From positions 1 through 62,032 of the forward strand of contig UBJO01000053.1 of NCBI GenBank assembly GCA_900465665.1: 62,032 bases of DNA, written 5' to 3'. The stretch comes from Hyphomicrobiales bacterium (GTDB lineage Bacteria > Pseudomonadota > Alphaproteobacteria > Rhizobiales > Rhizobiaceae). How positions within the stretch are numbered: position 1 is the first letter of the stretch; each line of letters opens with the position of its first letter. This document shows, piece by piece, positions 8,836-16,107 of the stretch. The notes below the pieces were generated by a model. It had not been told where the DNA came from and did not search any database. It saw only the letters and a list, made by a program, of their open reading frames with translations. A program made the translations under genes and the position numbers.

Positions 8836-9978
8836 ATGACCAAACCTCTCACCATTGCCGATCTGAAATCCCTCGCCCAGCGCCGTGTCCCCAAGATGTT
8901 CTTCGACTACGCCGATTCCGGCGCCTGGACGGAACAGACCTACCGCGCCAACGAGAGTGATTTCGCCAAGATCGGCCTGCGTCAGCGCGTGCTCGTCGAC
9001 ATGACGAACCGCACGCTCGAGACGACAATGGTGGGCCAGAAGGTATCGATGCCGGTCGCTCTTGCGCCAACCGGCATGACCGGCATGCAGCACGCCGATG
9101 GCGAGATGCTGGCCGCGCAGGCGGCCGAAGAGGCAGGCGTTCCCTTCACGCTGTCGACCATGAGCATCTGCTCGATCGAGGATGTCGCCTCGGTGACGAC
9201 CAAGCCCTTCTGGTTCCAGCTTTATGTCATGAAGGACAAGGACTTCGTGCTGAACCTGATCAACCGCGCAAAGGCCGCCAAGTGCTCGGCGCTGGTCTTG
9301 ACCGCCGACCTGCAGATCCTCGGCCAGCGCCACAAGGACCTGCGCAACGGCCTCTCCGCGCCGCCGAAATTCACGCCCAAGCATATCTGGCAGATGGCGA
9401 CGCGGCCCTTCTGGTGCCTCGACATGCTGCAGACCAAGCGCCGCTCCTTCGGCAACATCGTCGGCCACGCCAAGAACGTCTCCGACCTCTCCTCGCTGTC
9501 TTCCTGGACGGCGGAGCAGTTCGACCCGCAGCTCTCCTGGGCTGACGTCGCCTGGATCAAGGAGCAGTGGGGCGGCCCGCTGATCATCAAGGGCATCTGC
9601 GATGTCGAGGACGCGAAGGCGGCAGCCGATACCGGCGCCGACGCCATCATCGTCTCCAACCACGGCGGCCGCCAGCTCGACGGCGCCCCCTCCTCGATCA
9701 GCATGCTGCCCGGAATTGTCGACGCCGTCGGCGACAGGATCGAAGTGCATCTCGACGGCGGCATCCGCTCCGGCCAGGATGTGCTGAAGGCCGTAGCGCT
9801 CGGCGCCAAAGGCACCTATATCGGCCGCCCCTTCCTCTACGGCCTCGGAGCCATGGGCAAGGAAGGCGTTTCGCTGGCGCTCGGCATTCTGCGCAAGGAG
9901 ATGGACGTCACCATGGCCCTTTGCGGCAAGCGCGACATCAAGGACGTGAACTCGTCGATCATCGCGGGACGGCAGTAG
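8836..9978 (+). CDS. lldD: FMN-dependent L-lactate dehydrogenase
   Basis: A 380-residue alpha-hydroxy-acid oxidase/dehydrogenase. Family features: RVPKMFFDYADSGAWTE at the N-terminus, the flavin segment VALAPTGMTGMQHADGE, the catalytic His-Gly-Gly-Arg block (SNHGGRQLDGAP), and the phosphate-binding DGGIRSGQDVLKAVALGA region. It oxidises L-lactate to pyruvate at the membrane and passes electrons to the quinone pool. The start at 8836 is chosen over an in-frame ATG at 8806, matching the MTKPLTIADLKSLAQRRVP start usual for the family. Other 2-hydroxy acids cannot be excluded as substrates. Confidence 0.9.
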   Translation: MTKPLTIADLKSLAQRRVPKMFFDYADSGAWTEQTYRANESDFAKIGLRQRVLVDMTNRTLETTMVGQKVSMPVALAPTGMTGMQHADGEMLAAQAAEEAGVPFTLSTMSICSIEDVASVTTKPFWFQLYVMKDKDFVLNLINRAKAAKCSALVLTADLQILGQRHKDLRNGLSAPPKFTPKHIWQMATRPFWCLDMLQTKRRSFGNIVGHAKNVSDLSSLSSWTAEQFDPQLSWADVAWIKEQWGGPLIIKGICDVEDAKAAADTGADAIIVSNHGGRQLDGAPSSISMLPGIVDAVGDRIEVHLDGGIRSGQDVLKAVALGAKGTYIGRPFLYGLGAMGKEGVSLALGILRKEMDVTMALCGKRDIKDVNSSIIAGRQ

Positions 9979-9985
9979 GTGCGAT

Positions 9986-10013
9986 TTGAATTATACACAT
10001 CATTGTGTATAAT
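9986..10013 (+). promoter_or_regulatory. hicAB promoter overlapped by a perfect operator palindrome
   Basis: A -35-like TTGAAT (9986-9991) and a -10 TATAAT (10008-10013) are 16 bases apart. Between and over them lies a perfect inverted repeat with arms TTATACACA (9991-9999) and TGTGTATAA (10004-10012). The HicA ATG at 10022 is only 9 bases past the -10, so the mRNA should be leaderless or nearly so. HicB antitoxins with a C-terminal DNA-binding domain repress their own promoter, so HicB binding here is the natural reading. Confidence 0.75.
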
Positions 10014-10021
10014 TCAGCCCG

Positions 10022-10210
10022 ATGAAGAGCGCCGACGTCATTGCCCTGCTGCAGAAGGCCGGCTGGTTTGAGGTCGGCCGCAAAGGCAGTCATGCCCAGT
10101 TCAAACATGCGGACAAGCCGGGCCGCGTGACGGTGCCGCATCCCAAACGAGACATTCCGATTGGGACGCTGCGCAGCATCGAGAAGCAGTCGGGCCTGAA
10201 GTTGAGGTGA
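10022..10210 (+). CDS. hicA: HicA-type mRNA interferase toxin
   Basis: A 62-residue dsRBD-like toxin with the family layout MKSADVIALLQKAGWFEVGR, then KGSHAQFKH, which includes the catalytic His, and PHPKRDIPIGTLRSIEKQSG. HicA cleaves mRNA and is neutralised by HicB. It overlaps the HicB reading frame region (stop at 10208-10210, HicB ATG at 10213). The gene starts 9 bases after its predicted -10 box. Confidence 0.92.
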   Translation: MKSADVIALLQKAGWFEVGRKGSHAQFKHADKPGRVTVPHPKRDIPIGTLRSIEKQSGLKLR

Positions 10211-10212
10211 TC

Positions 10213-10617
10213 ATGCGCAACTATATCGGACTGATCCACAAGGACGCCAAGAGCGACTACGGCGTCTCCTTTCCGGATTTTCCCGGCGCCGTCACGGCTG
10301 GCTCGACGCTGGATGAAGCGCGCGAAATGGCCGAGGAAGCTCTGGCATTTCACGTCGAAGGGTTGATCGAGGACGGCGAGACGCTTCCACAACCCTCTTC
10401 GCTCGAAACCGTCATGGCCAACCCGGAGAACAAGGACGGCGTTGCCATCCTCGTCTCGCTGAAAGCCGCCTCAAGTAGGGCCGTGCGCATCAATGTCACG
10501 TTGCCGGAAGATGTTCTGGCCCGCATCGATGCCGTCGCCGCTGCTGCCGGCCTGTCACGCTCGGCCTTTCTCGCCAGGGCCGCGAAGCACGAGATCGAGC
10601 GCAACGCGGCGGCTTAG
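10213..10617 (+). CDS. hicB: HicB-type antitoxin
   Basis: A 134-residue antitoxin. The N-terminal partial RNase H-like fold is visible as GLIHKDAKSDYGVSFPDFPG with AGSTLDEAREMAEEAL. The C-terminal 50 residues form a ribbon-helix-helix DNA-binding domain (VRINVTLPEDVLARIDAVAA, then GLSRSAFLARAAKHEI). The ATG at 10213 is preferred; a GTG at 10207 overlapping the toxin stop is also in frame. It should block HicA and repress the promoter at 9986-10013. Confidence 0.92.
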   Translation: MRNYIGLIHKDAKSDYGVSFPDFPGAVTAGSTLDEAREMAEEALAFHVEGLIEDGETLPQPSSLETVMANPENKDGVAILVSLKAASSRAVRINVTLPEDVLARIDAVAAAAGLSRSAFLARAAKHEIERNAAA

Positions 10618-10634
10618 CTCAGCGCTGACGGCCC

Positions 10635-10913
10635 CTAGCGGGCACCCGTGACGAAGTCCTCGGGCTCGATGAGATCATGCTCTTCGTAGCGGCCGTTCTT
10701 GACTTCCTCCAACGCCTCCATCAACCGCACGGCATTGGCCGGTGTGGAAAGGAGATGCAGCGTCTCCATCATCCCCTCATACTCGTGCTTGTCCATCAGG
10801 ATCGCCGAGGGCTTGCCGCGGCGAACGATCTCCACGGGGACGCAATCTTGCGAGACTTCATCAAGAAGGCTGGCGAGGTCGTTTCTGGCTTCTGAAAACG
10901 TGACGGTGCGCAT
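10635..10913 (-). CDS. Phd/YefM-family antitoxin without an adjacent toxin
   Basis: A 92-residue antitoxin starting RTVTFSEARNDLASLLDEVS, then VEIVRRGKPSAILMDKHEYE, the standard Phd/YefM DNA-binding fold. The ATG at 10913 has GAGGG about 9 bases upstream. The toxin (YoeB, RelE or Doc) would normally follow within a few bases, but the next sequence is the convergent end of hicB, so this is an orphan. It could still repress its own TGTAC-containing promoter or pair with a remote toxin. Confidence 0.85.
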   Translation of the reverse strand: MRTVTFSEARNDLASLLDEVSQDCVPVEIVRRGKPSAILMDKHEYEGMMETLHLLSTPANAVRLMEALEEVKNGRYEEHDLIEPEDFVTGAR

Positions 10914-10932
10914 GATGATCCCTCGCAACGAC

Positions 10933-10968
10933 TGTACGATGTACCACACAAGCCATTGCGAATGTCAA
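10933..10968 (-). promoter_or_regulatory. Promoter and operator of the Phd/YefM gene
   Basis: Read on the minus strand there is a consensus -35 TTGACA (10963-10968) followed by a -10 region in GTACATCGTACA. Two GTAC cores (10934-10946) overlap the -10. Known YefM operators are built on TGTACA palindromes, so autorepression through this site is likely. Confidence 0.5.
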
Positions 10969-10994
10969 TTTGAGCGCCGGCGCCTGCGGAACGC

Positions 10995-11735
10995 CTACCG
11001 CACCCACCCCGTCGCCAGCGCGCCGGCCCAATCCGGGCGCCCGTTCTCCCGCGCCAGCCGCGACATGGCCATGTGATCATAGGCGACCGTTCGGAACTGC
11101 GGCGCGAAGCCGGACGCGGTCTTTTCGATGATACAGTAGGAGGCCAGCGGATGCCCTGTTTCGACCTTGTGCTCATAGGGCGTGTCGTCGCTGTAGCCGG
11201 GGCAGCCGACGCTGCCGGGATTGACGATCAGGCGGCCGTCGCTGAGGCGCACCATGCGCGGCACATGGCTGTGGCCGCAGAGGATCAGCGGCTGCTCGAC
11301 CCCCTCGGCCAGCGCCTCGATCTCTTCGAGAGGCTTCAGGAAGACATGACCGTCTGGCGAGACGGATTCCAGCCAGTAGGTTTCGTCATGCCCAGGCGTG
11401 GCGTGGCAGAGATAGACCTCGTCGCGCCAGACGGCGCTGAACGGCAGGCTCCGCAGCCAGTCGAGGTGCGCGGCCGATAGTTGCCCATAGGCGTGCTGCT
11501 CCCAGGAAGGCATGGCGTCGGCGGGGCTTTCGATCAGATAGCGGTCGTGATTGCCGCGCACCGTCAGCGCATCGAGCGACATCAGCCTATCCGCCGCCTT
11601 GCCCGCTTCGAGCGGCCCGCTCAGGCAATCGCCGAGATTGACGATCTCGGAAATCCCAAGCGCCTCGATATCGGCAAGCACGGCTTCCAGCGCCAGGTGG
11701 TTGCCATGGACATCGGCAATCGCGGCAAAACGCAT
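10995..11735 (-). CDS. Metallophosphoesterase (YfcE/MJ0936-like)
   Basis: A 246-residue calcineurin-like phosphoesterase. Metal-binding motifs in order: DVHGN (residue 8), GDCLSGP (near 37), GNHD (near 62), and the late CGHSHVPRM and NPGSVG blocks. Members hydrolyse phosphodiesters, often cyclic nucleotides or nucleotides; the substrate cannot be told. It starts 3 bases after the uraH stop, so it is co-transcribed with the ureide genes. Confidence 0.87.
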   Translation of the reverse strand: MRFAAIADVHGNHLALEAVLADIEALGISEIVNLGDCLSGPLEAGKAADRLMSLDALTVRGNHDRYLIESPADAMPSWEQHAYGQLSAAHLDWLRSLPFSAVWRDEVYLCHATPGHDETYWLESVSPDGHVFLKPLEEIEALAEGVEQPLILCGHSHVPRMVRLSDGRLIVNPGSVGCPGYSDDTPYEHKVETGHPLASYCIIEKTASGFAPQFRTVAYDHMAMSRLARENGRPDWAGALATGWVR

Positions 11736-11738
11736 CGC

Positions 11739-12095
11739 TCAACTCCCGCGATAGGTCGAGTAGCCATAGGGCGAGATCAACAGCGGCACGTGATAATGCG
11801 CGCTCTCGTCGGCGATGCCGAAGCGGATCGGCACAAGGTCGAGGAAGGCGGGATGCGGGAGTGCTGCACCAGTGCCGCGCAGATAATCGCCGGCATGAAA
11901 CAGAAGCTCGTAGGTCCCGGCCTTGAAACTCTCGCCGACAAGGATCGGCCCGCCATCGACGCGGCCATCGGCATTGGTGACGACGGTCTTCACATGCCTG
12001 CGAACCTCGGCCTCGATATGGAAGAGCTCGATCTTCAACCCCTCGGCCGGCTTGCCGGAGGCGGTGTCGAGGACGTGCGTGGTCAATCCGGTCAT
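11739..12095 (-). CDS. uraH: 5-hydroxyisourate hydrolase
   Basis: A 118-residue transthyretin-like enzyme. It begins GLTTHVLDTASGKPAEGLKI with the catalytic His of the THVLD motif, has a central GRVDGGP loop with a conserved Arg, and ends with the diagnostic YSTYRGS. It hydrolyses 5-hydroxyisourate made by PuuD to OHCU, the substrate of UraD. It overlaps allA by 4 bases (ATGA), implying translational coupling. Confidence 0.95.
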   Translation of the reverse strand: MTGLTTHVLDTASGKPAEGLKIELFHIEAEVRRHVKTVVTNADGRVDGGPILVGESFKAGTYELLFHAGDYLRGTGAALPHPAFLDLVPIRFGIADESAHYHVPLLISPYGYSTYRGS

Positions 12096-12601
12096 GAAAT
12101 GGGCTCGCTGATGACAAAGGGAGTGTCGAAAAAATATTCTTCCAGATTGTTGCCCGGCCCGTCGCGATCGACAACCAGGAAATCGCTGACCGCGCCGAGC
12201 GACATCAAGGGATGGTGCCAGACATTGCGCCCATAATTCACGCCCTGATCGCCTTGCGCCAGGAACACCTGCGGGGGCCCCGGCTTGCCGCCCTCGTCCT
12301 CGGACACCACGACCAGAAACGGCCGGCCGGAGATCGGCGAGAAACTCTGGCTGCCGAACGGATGCCGCTCCATCATGCCGACTTCATAGGGAAAATCGCG
12401 CGGCTGCCCGCGAAACAGGTTGATGATCACGCGCGCGCCCTCGCCCACGACGTCGGCCGACGCCAGCGCGTGAAACCGCTCCGTGGTGCCGTTGTTGATA
12501 TATCGCATCGTCGCCGGATCGGCTTCGATGACCTCGCCGAAGGGCGCGAAGGCGGCTTTGGTGAGCGGCTGGATGTCAAGGTAGTCTGTCACGTCGATCA
12601 T
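12092..12601 (-). CDS. allA: Ureidoglycolate lyase
   Basis: A 169-residue cupin-fold enzyme that splits ureidoglycolate into glyoxylate and urea. Family blocks: IQPLTKAAFAPFGEVIEAD near the start, MMERHPFGSQSFSPISGRPF in the middle with the conserved His and Gln, and WHHPLMSLGAVSDFLVVDR. The start overlaps the HepT toxin stop by 4 bases, an unusual coupling of a metabolic gene to a toxin gene. Allantoicase, which would make its substrate, is not in the window. Confidence 0.93.
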   Translation of the reverse strand: MIDVTDYLDIQPLTKAAFAPFGEVIEADPATMRYINNGTTERFHALASADVVGEGARVIINLFRGQPRDFPYEVGMMERHPFGSQSFSPISGRPFLVVVSEDEGGKPGPPQVFLAQGDQGVNYGRNVWHHPLMSLGAVSDFLVVDRDGPGNNLEEYFFDTPFVISEPIS

Positions 12602-12960
12602 TCGCCTTGTATGCGCCAGTGGCGTAGAGATTCGAGCTCGGAAATCAGCGTCTGCAGGTCGCGACGCACGGTGGTCCAGATCGCGGGCAAATCGGCCCGG
12701 TAATAGTCGTGGACCATGAGATTACGCATGCCCCGGATCTGCGCCCAGGGTATCTGCCCATGCTCACGAGGAAATTCCGGATGATTGCTGGCGATCCGCG
12801 ACGCCGCCTCGCCGAGCAGCACCAGCGACATGGTCACCGCAAGCTGCGTGCGCACATCGGACAGGAAAGCCTGCTCGTCCATGTCTTCCGTGAGCATCCG
12901 CGCCTGTTCGGCGGCGGCCTGCATCCTGCCGATATAATCGACCAGCCTCTCCGCGCTCAT
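12598..12960 (-). CDS. hepT: HepT-like RNase toxin (DUF86/HEPN)
   Basis: A 120-residue all-helical HEPN protein. The RNase motif Rx4HxY is intact as R79, H84 and Y86 in the segment RNLMVHDY. In the characterised HepT/MntA systems the antitoxin AMPylates this Tyr to silence the RNase. The start overlaps the mntA stop by 4 bases and the stop overlaps allA by 4 bases, so toxin, antitoxin and two ureide enzymes form one coupled chain. Confidence 0.9.
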   Translation of the reverse strand: MSAERLVDYIGRMQAAAEQARMLTEDMDEQAFLSDVRTQLAVTMSLVLLGEAASRIASNHPEFPREHGQIPWAQIRGMRNLMVHDYYRADLPAIWTTVRRDLQTLISELESLRHWRIQGE

Positions 12961-13247
12961 ATACGGGTCGCTTCCAGAAGAACACGCTCGCGAATGTTCT
13001 CAGGCAAGCCGCCCGGCGTCACCAGATCCACCTTCACCCCCAGAATATCCTTCAATTCCTCAAGCAGCCCGCCAAGATCGAACAAAGACGTTCCCGGCAG
13101 CGTATCGACCAGAATATCGAGATCGCTATCCGCCCGATCCTCGCCGCGCGCCACCGAGCCGAACACACGCGGGTTCGTCGCATTGAAGCGCGTCGTCGCC
13201 TCGCGGATCGCCTGCCTGTTTTGCTCCAGCACCTCGGACGGTCTCAT
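12957..13247 (-). CDS. mntA: MntA-like nucleotidyltransferase antitoxin
   Basis: A 96-residue minimal nucleotidyltransferase. The signature GSx10DxD is complete (G30-S31, D42 and D44), and the third acidic residue is D74 in VKVDLV, so it should be able to AMPylate HepT. A second ATG at 13250 is also possible. It is the upstream partner of hepT. Its first half is nearly identical in DNA to the paralogue at 13289-13582. Confidence 0.9.
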   Translation of the reverse strand: MRPSEVLEQNRQAIREATTRFNATNPRVFGSVARGEDRADSDLDILVDTLPGTSLFDLGGLLEELKDILGVKVDLVTPGGLPENIRERVLLEATRI

Positions 13248-13288
13248 CATCTTCTCACGTTACCACTCGGCAAGAACAATGGTCGAAC

Positions 13289-13582
13289 TCATATCGGCTT
13301 GGCCTCTTCGAGAACGCGCCGCCGGACATCTTCGGGAAAGTCGCCCGGTATCAAAAGGTGTATCGGCGTACCCAGCATCATCTGCTCGAGTTCATCGAGC
13401 AAACCACCGAGATCAAGAAGTGTCGCGCCGGGCAAAGCATCCACCAGAATATCCAAATCGCTATCCGCCCGATCCTCACCCCGCGCCACCGAACCGAACA
13501 CACGCGGGTTCGCCGCGTTGAAGCGCTTGGTCGCCTCCCGGATCGCCTGCCTGTTTTGCTCCAGCACCTCGGATGGTCTCAT
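13289..13582 (-). CDS. Second MntA-like nucleotidyltransferase, probably inactive copy
   Basis: A 97-residue paralogue of the neighbouring mntA. Residues 1-48 differ at only a few positions, including an intact GSx10DxD, but the C-terminal half has diverged. The position of the third catalytic Asp (D74 in the other copy) reads IHLL, with H75 in its place. No hepT follows it. It looks like a tandem duplicate that kept the fold but probably lost catalysis. It lies 60 bases after uraD and 38 bases before mntA on the same strand. Confidence 0.8.
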   Translation of the reverse strand: MRPSEVLEQNRQAIREATKRFNAANPRVFGSVARGEDRADSDLDILVDALPGATLLDLGGLLDELEQMMLGTPIHLLIPGDFPEDVRRRVLEEAKPI

Positions 13583-13642
13583 CGCCTTTGCTCCCTCAGC
13601 GACGACTATAAGCCGCGGACGGACAAGAGAAAAGCGGCGCCG

Positions 13643-14140
13643 TCAGCGCGAAGGCAGCAGCGCCTCGAGCCTCAACAACGCAATCCGCTCCACCTGCGCC
13701 GTCGCCGTTTCGAATTCCGCGTCGCGGCTGTTGTCGATGCGCTTTTCGAAGGTCGAGAGGATCGCCTGCTTGTCGAGGCCTTTCACCGCGATGATGAAGG
13801 GAAAGCCGAATTTTTCGACATAGGCGCGGTTGAGTTCGGTGAAGCGCTGATGCTCCTCGGCGCTCAGCCGGTCGAGCCCGGCGCCGGCCTGTTCCTTTTT
13901 GCTGTCCTCGGTCAGTTCGCCGGCGATCGCCAGGCGGCCGGCGAGGTCGGGGTGGGCGCGCAGCACGCCGAGGCGTTCCTCCGGGCTCGCGGCGCGGAAG
14001 ATCGCCACCAGCGCCGTGTGCACGCGGTCGACATCAAGCGTCTCGCCGACGAAGCCGTCGTCGAAGGCCCGCTCGGCGATGAAGGGCGAGTGCTCGAAGA
14101 CGCCGCCGAAGCGAGAGATGAATTCATCGCGCGCGATCAT
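13643..14140 (-). CDS. uraD: OHCU decarboxylase
   Basis: A 165-residue enzyme that decarboxylates 2-oxo-4-hydroxy-4-carboxy-5-ureidoimidazoline to S-allantoin. The catalytic His is in GGVFEHSPFIAERAF; the later NRAYVEKFGFPFIIAVKG and FEKRIDN blocks are also conserved. The ATG at 14140 overlaps the puuE stop by 4 bases. An in-frame start at 14206 would extend into puuE and has no ribosome site. It acts directly after UraH. Confidence 0.94.
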   Translation of the reverse strand: MIARDEFISRFGGVFEHSPFIAERAFDDGFVGETLDVDRVHTALVAIFRAASPEERLGVLRAHPDLAGRLAIAGELTEDSKKEQAGAGLDRLSAEEHQRFTELNRAYVEKFGFPFIIAVKGLDKQAILSTFEKRIDNSRDAEFETATAQVERIALLRLEALLPSR

Positions 14141-15063
14141 CAGATGGTCTCCGGCTTGTGGTGCTTGTGCCAATGCTCGGCGATCTCGATGCGGCGCGGG
14201 ATCCACACCTTCTCATGCTCCAGCACATATTGCATGAAGCGCTTCAGCGCCGCCGCGCGGCCCGGGCGGCCGACAAGCCGGCAATGCAGGCCGATCGACA
14301 TCATCTTCGGGCTGCCCGCCGCGCCTTCCTCATAAAGCGTGTCGAAAGCGTCCTTCAGATAGGTGAAGAACTGGTCGCCCGAATTGAAACCCTGCGGCGT
14401 GGCAAAGCGCATGTCGTTGGTTTCGAGCGTATAGGGAATGATCAGGAACGGCTTGTCGTCCACGCCCTTCACCCAGAAGGGAAGATCGTCGGCATAGCTG
14501 TCCGACGAATAGAGGAAGCCGCCCTCCTCCTGCACCAGCCGCAGCGTGTTGTCGGATGGCTTGCCCTGGTACATGCCGTAGGGCCGCTCGCCTGTTAGTT
14601 CGGTGTGCAGCCGCACGGCTTCGAGAATGTGCTTGCGCTCCAGCTCTTCCTGGAAATCCTTGTATTCCAACCAGCGGTAGCCGTGGCTGGCGATTTCCCA
14701 GCCGGCTTCCTTCATCGCCGCCACCGCCTCGGGGTTGCGCGCCATGGCCTGCGTCACGCCGTAGACTGTCGCCTGCACCTTGAGATCGGTGAACATCCGC
14801 CACAGCCGCCAGAAACCGGCCCGCGAGCCGTATTCGTAGATCGATTCCATGTTGAGATTGCGCTGGCCGGGCCAGGCGGCAGCGCCGACGATCTCCGACA
14901 AGAGGTTTTCCGAGGCCGCGTCGCCATCCAGAATGCAGCTCTCGCCGCCCTCCTCGTAATTGATGACGAACTGCACGGCGATATTGGCGCCGCCGGGCCA
15001 TTTCGGGTCGGGGGTGTTGCGGCCATAGCCGACGAGATTGCGCGGGTAAGTCTCGGATACCAT
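14140..15063 (-). CDS. puuE: PuuE-type allantoinase (polysaccharide-deacetylase fold)
   Basis: A 307-residue member of the chitin/polysaccharide deacetylase-like allantoinases, which open allantoin to allantoate. It starts VSETYPRNLVGYGRNTPDPK; conserved blocks are FVINYEEGGE, ASHGYRW and SIGLHCRLVGRPGRAAAL. The ATG at 15063 has GGAAGGTG upstream; an upstream in-frame extension to 15408 lacks this. It is the first gene of the minus-strand ureide operon running to the metallophosphoesterase and perhaps the Phd antitoxin. Confidence 0.94.
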   Translation of the reverse strand: MVSETYPRNLVGYGRNTPDPKWPGGANIAVQFVINYEEGGESCILDGDAASENLLSEIVGAAAWPGQRNLNMESIYEYGSRAGFWRLWRMFTDLKVQATVYGVTQAMARNPEAVAAMKEAGWEIASHGYRWLEYKDFQEELERKHILEAVRLHTELTGERPYGMYQGKPSDNTLRLVQEEGGFLYSSDSYADDLPFWVKGVDDKPFLIIPYTLETNDMRFATPQGFNSGDQFFTYLKDAFDTLYEEGAAGSPKMMSIGLHCRLVGRPGRAAALKRFMQYVLEHEKVWIPRRIEIAEHWHKHHKPETI

Positions 15064-15161
15064 GAAATCACCTTCCAGAAAGTCGGCGAACGGTAACACC
15101 TCAAGAGCGAATGTCGAGACGGAAACTGCGCAACAGAGTTTTGCCTTTATGGCACAATCGC

Positions 15162-15884
15162 TTAGGCCGGAACGGGAACCCGCTCGCGCCGCGCGCTGAC
15201 CTTGCCCATCGGATGCAGCGAATGCACCCGGAACGGCCCGCCATTGCCCTCTTCGACCATCAGCGCCACGTTCGATATCTTCACGGGATCGACGAGAACC
15301 GGCTCGAAAACGCTGCGCAGTGAACGCTCGATGCGCGACATGTCGATCAGGCTGACCGGACCGGTCAAAGGCATGTGGAAGCGGAATTCGTCCATCACAT
15401 AGGGGCATCCCCAGCGATGCAGATTGGCGAACTGCGCCGCCGAAAGTCCATCCGGATCGCTGCGCTCGATATCGGCATCGCTGAGCGGCGCGCGGAACTG
15501 GTCGAACTGCTGCACGATCGAGGAGGCCAGATACTGGACGTTGTCGCAGGGCAGCGACGGCACGAGGCTGAAGATGCTGCCGGTGCGGGCAACCTCGAGC
15601 CGCGGAATGGAAAACGGCGCCAGCGTACCGCAGAAGCGCATCAGTTCCCGCAGGAGTTGCGGCTCCGACATGTCAGCCGCAAGCCGGAATGGTGCCTTCA
15701 GCGCGCCGTGAAAACCGTAGCGCCGCGGCACCGCCGTATGAAAGGCGACCTCGTGAATGCTGAGCCCGCGGATCGCCGTGGGCTCGACCATCTCGCCGGA
15801 AAACACGTTTCGGCCAAGCCAATTGGCGGCCGCGTGCGACAGCGGGTCATTTGCGGCAGGCGTGAAACAGATGGCGTATCGCAT
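15162..15884 (-). CDS. DUF1045 protein (2H phosphoesterase-like)
   Basis: A 240-residue protein of the DUF1045 family, usually found with phosphonate (phn) genes and distantly related to 2H phosphoesterases. The two expected His motifs are visible as RYGFHGALKAPF (near residue 58) and FRFHMPLTGPV (near 168). No phn genes are in the window, so its present role is open. It lies about 100 bases downstream of a perfect 21-bp palindrome that is a likely operator. It is separated from puuE by about 100 bases. Confidence 0.82.
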   Translation of the reverse strand: MRYAICFTPAANDPLSHAAANWLGRNVFSGEMVEPTAIRGLSIHEVAFHTAVPRRYGFHGALKAPFRLAADMSEPQLLRELMRFCGTLAPFSIPRLEVARTGSIFSLVPSLPCDNVQYLASSIVQQFDQFRAPLSDADIERSDPDGLSAAQFANLHRWGCPYVMDEFRFHMPLTGPVSLIDMSRIERSLRSVFEPVLVDPVKISNVALMVEEGNGGPFRVHSLHPMGKVSARRERVPVPA

Positions 15885-15986
15885 GCAATTATCTCCGTCG
15901 GCACCAGGCGCGACTCGTCAGCGCGCCGCCGTTTTGCAAGCAGATAGGCGATTTGCATGACAGATTGACGAAGGATAGCGAGTGCT

Positions 15987-16007
15987 AATTCACGTTTAAC
16001 GTGAATT
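15987..16007. promoter_or_regulatory. Perfect 21-bp palindrome upstream of the DUF1045 gene
   Basis: Arms AATTCACGTT (15987-15996) and AACGTGAATT (15998-16007) flank a single central T. A palindrome this perfect in a gap between two minus-strand genes is most simply a dimeric repressor's operator. It lies about 100 bases upstream of the DUF1045 ATG. The regulator is not identifiable from the window. Confidence 0.55.
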
Positions 16008-16107
16008 GCCAAATATCTCGCGAAAGTGGCTGCTGATTTCAGGATTAAACAGCGGAAAACGGAAAAGCGTAGGCGAAACGAGAGAATTCAAGCGATCGCG
16101 AGGCACT

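Larger units (their letters stand above)
12957..13582. repeat. Tandem duplication of mntA (332-bp period)
   Basis: The segments 13097-13247 and 13430-13582 read almost the same, with only scattered substitutions over about 150 bases, including the shared run GGATCGCCTGCCTGTTTTGC. The rest of each gene is clearly diverged. This suggests a duplication followed by change in the C-terminal halves, or later gene conversion limited to the 5' halves. Confidence 0.8.

Noticed and set aside
15979..15990. TTAGCACTC on the minus strand, a half of the CIRCE heat-shock element
   Set aside because: The second half GAGTGCTAA at 9 bases is missing, and the DUF1045 gene has no link to chaperones.
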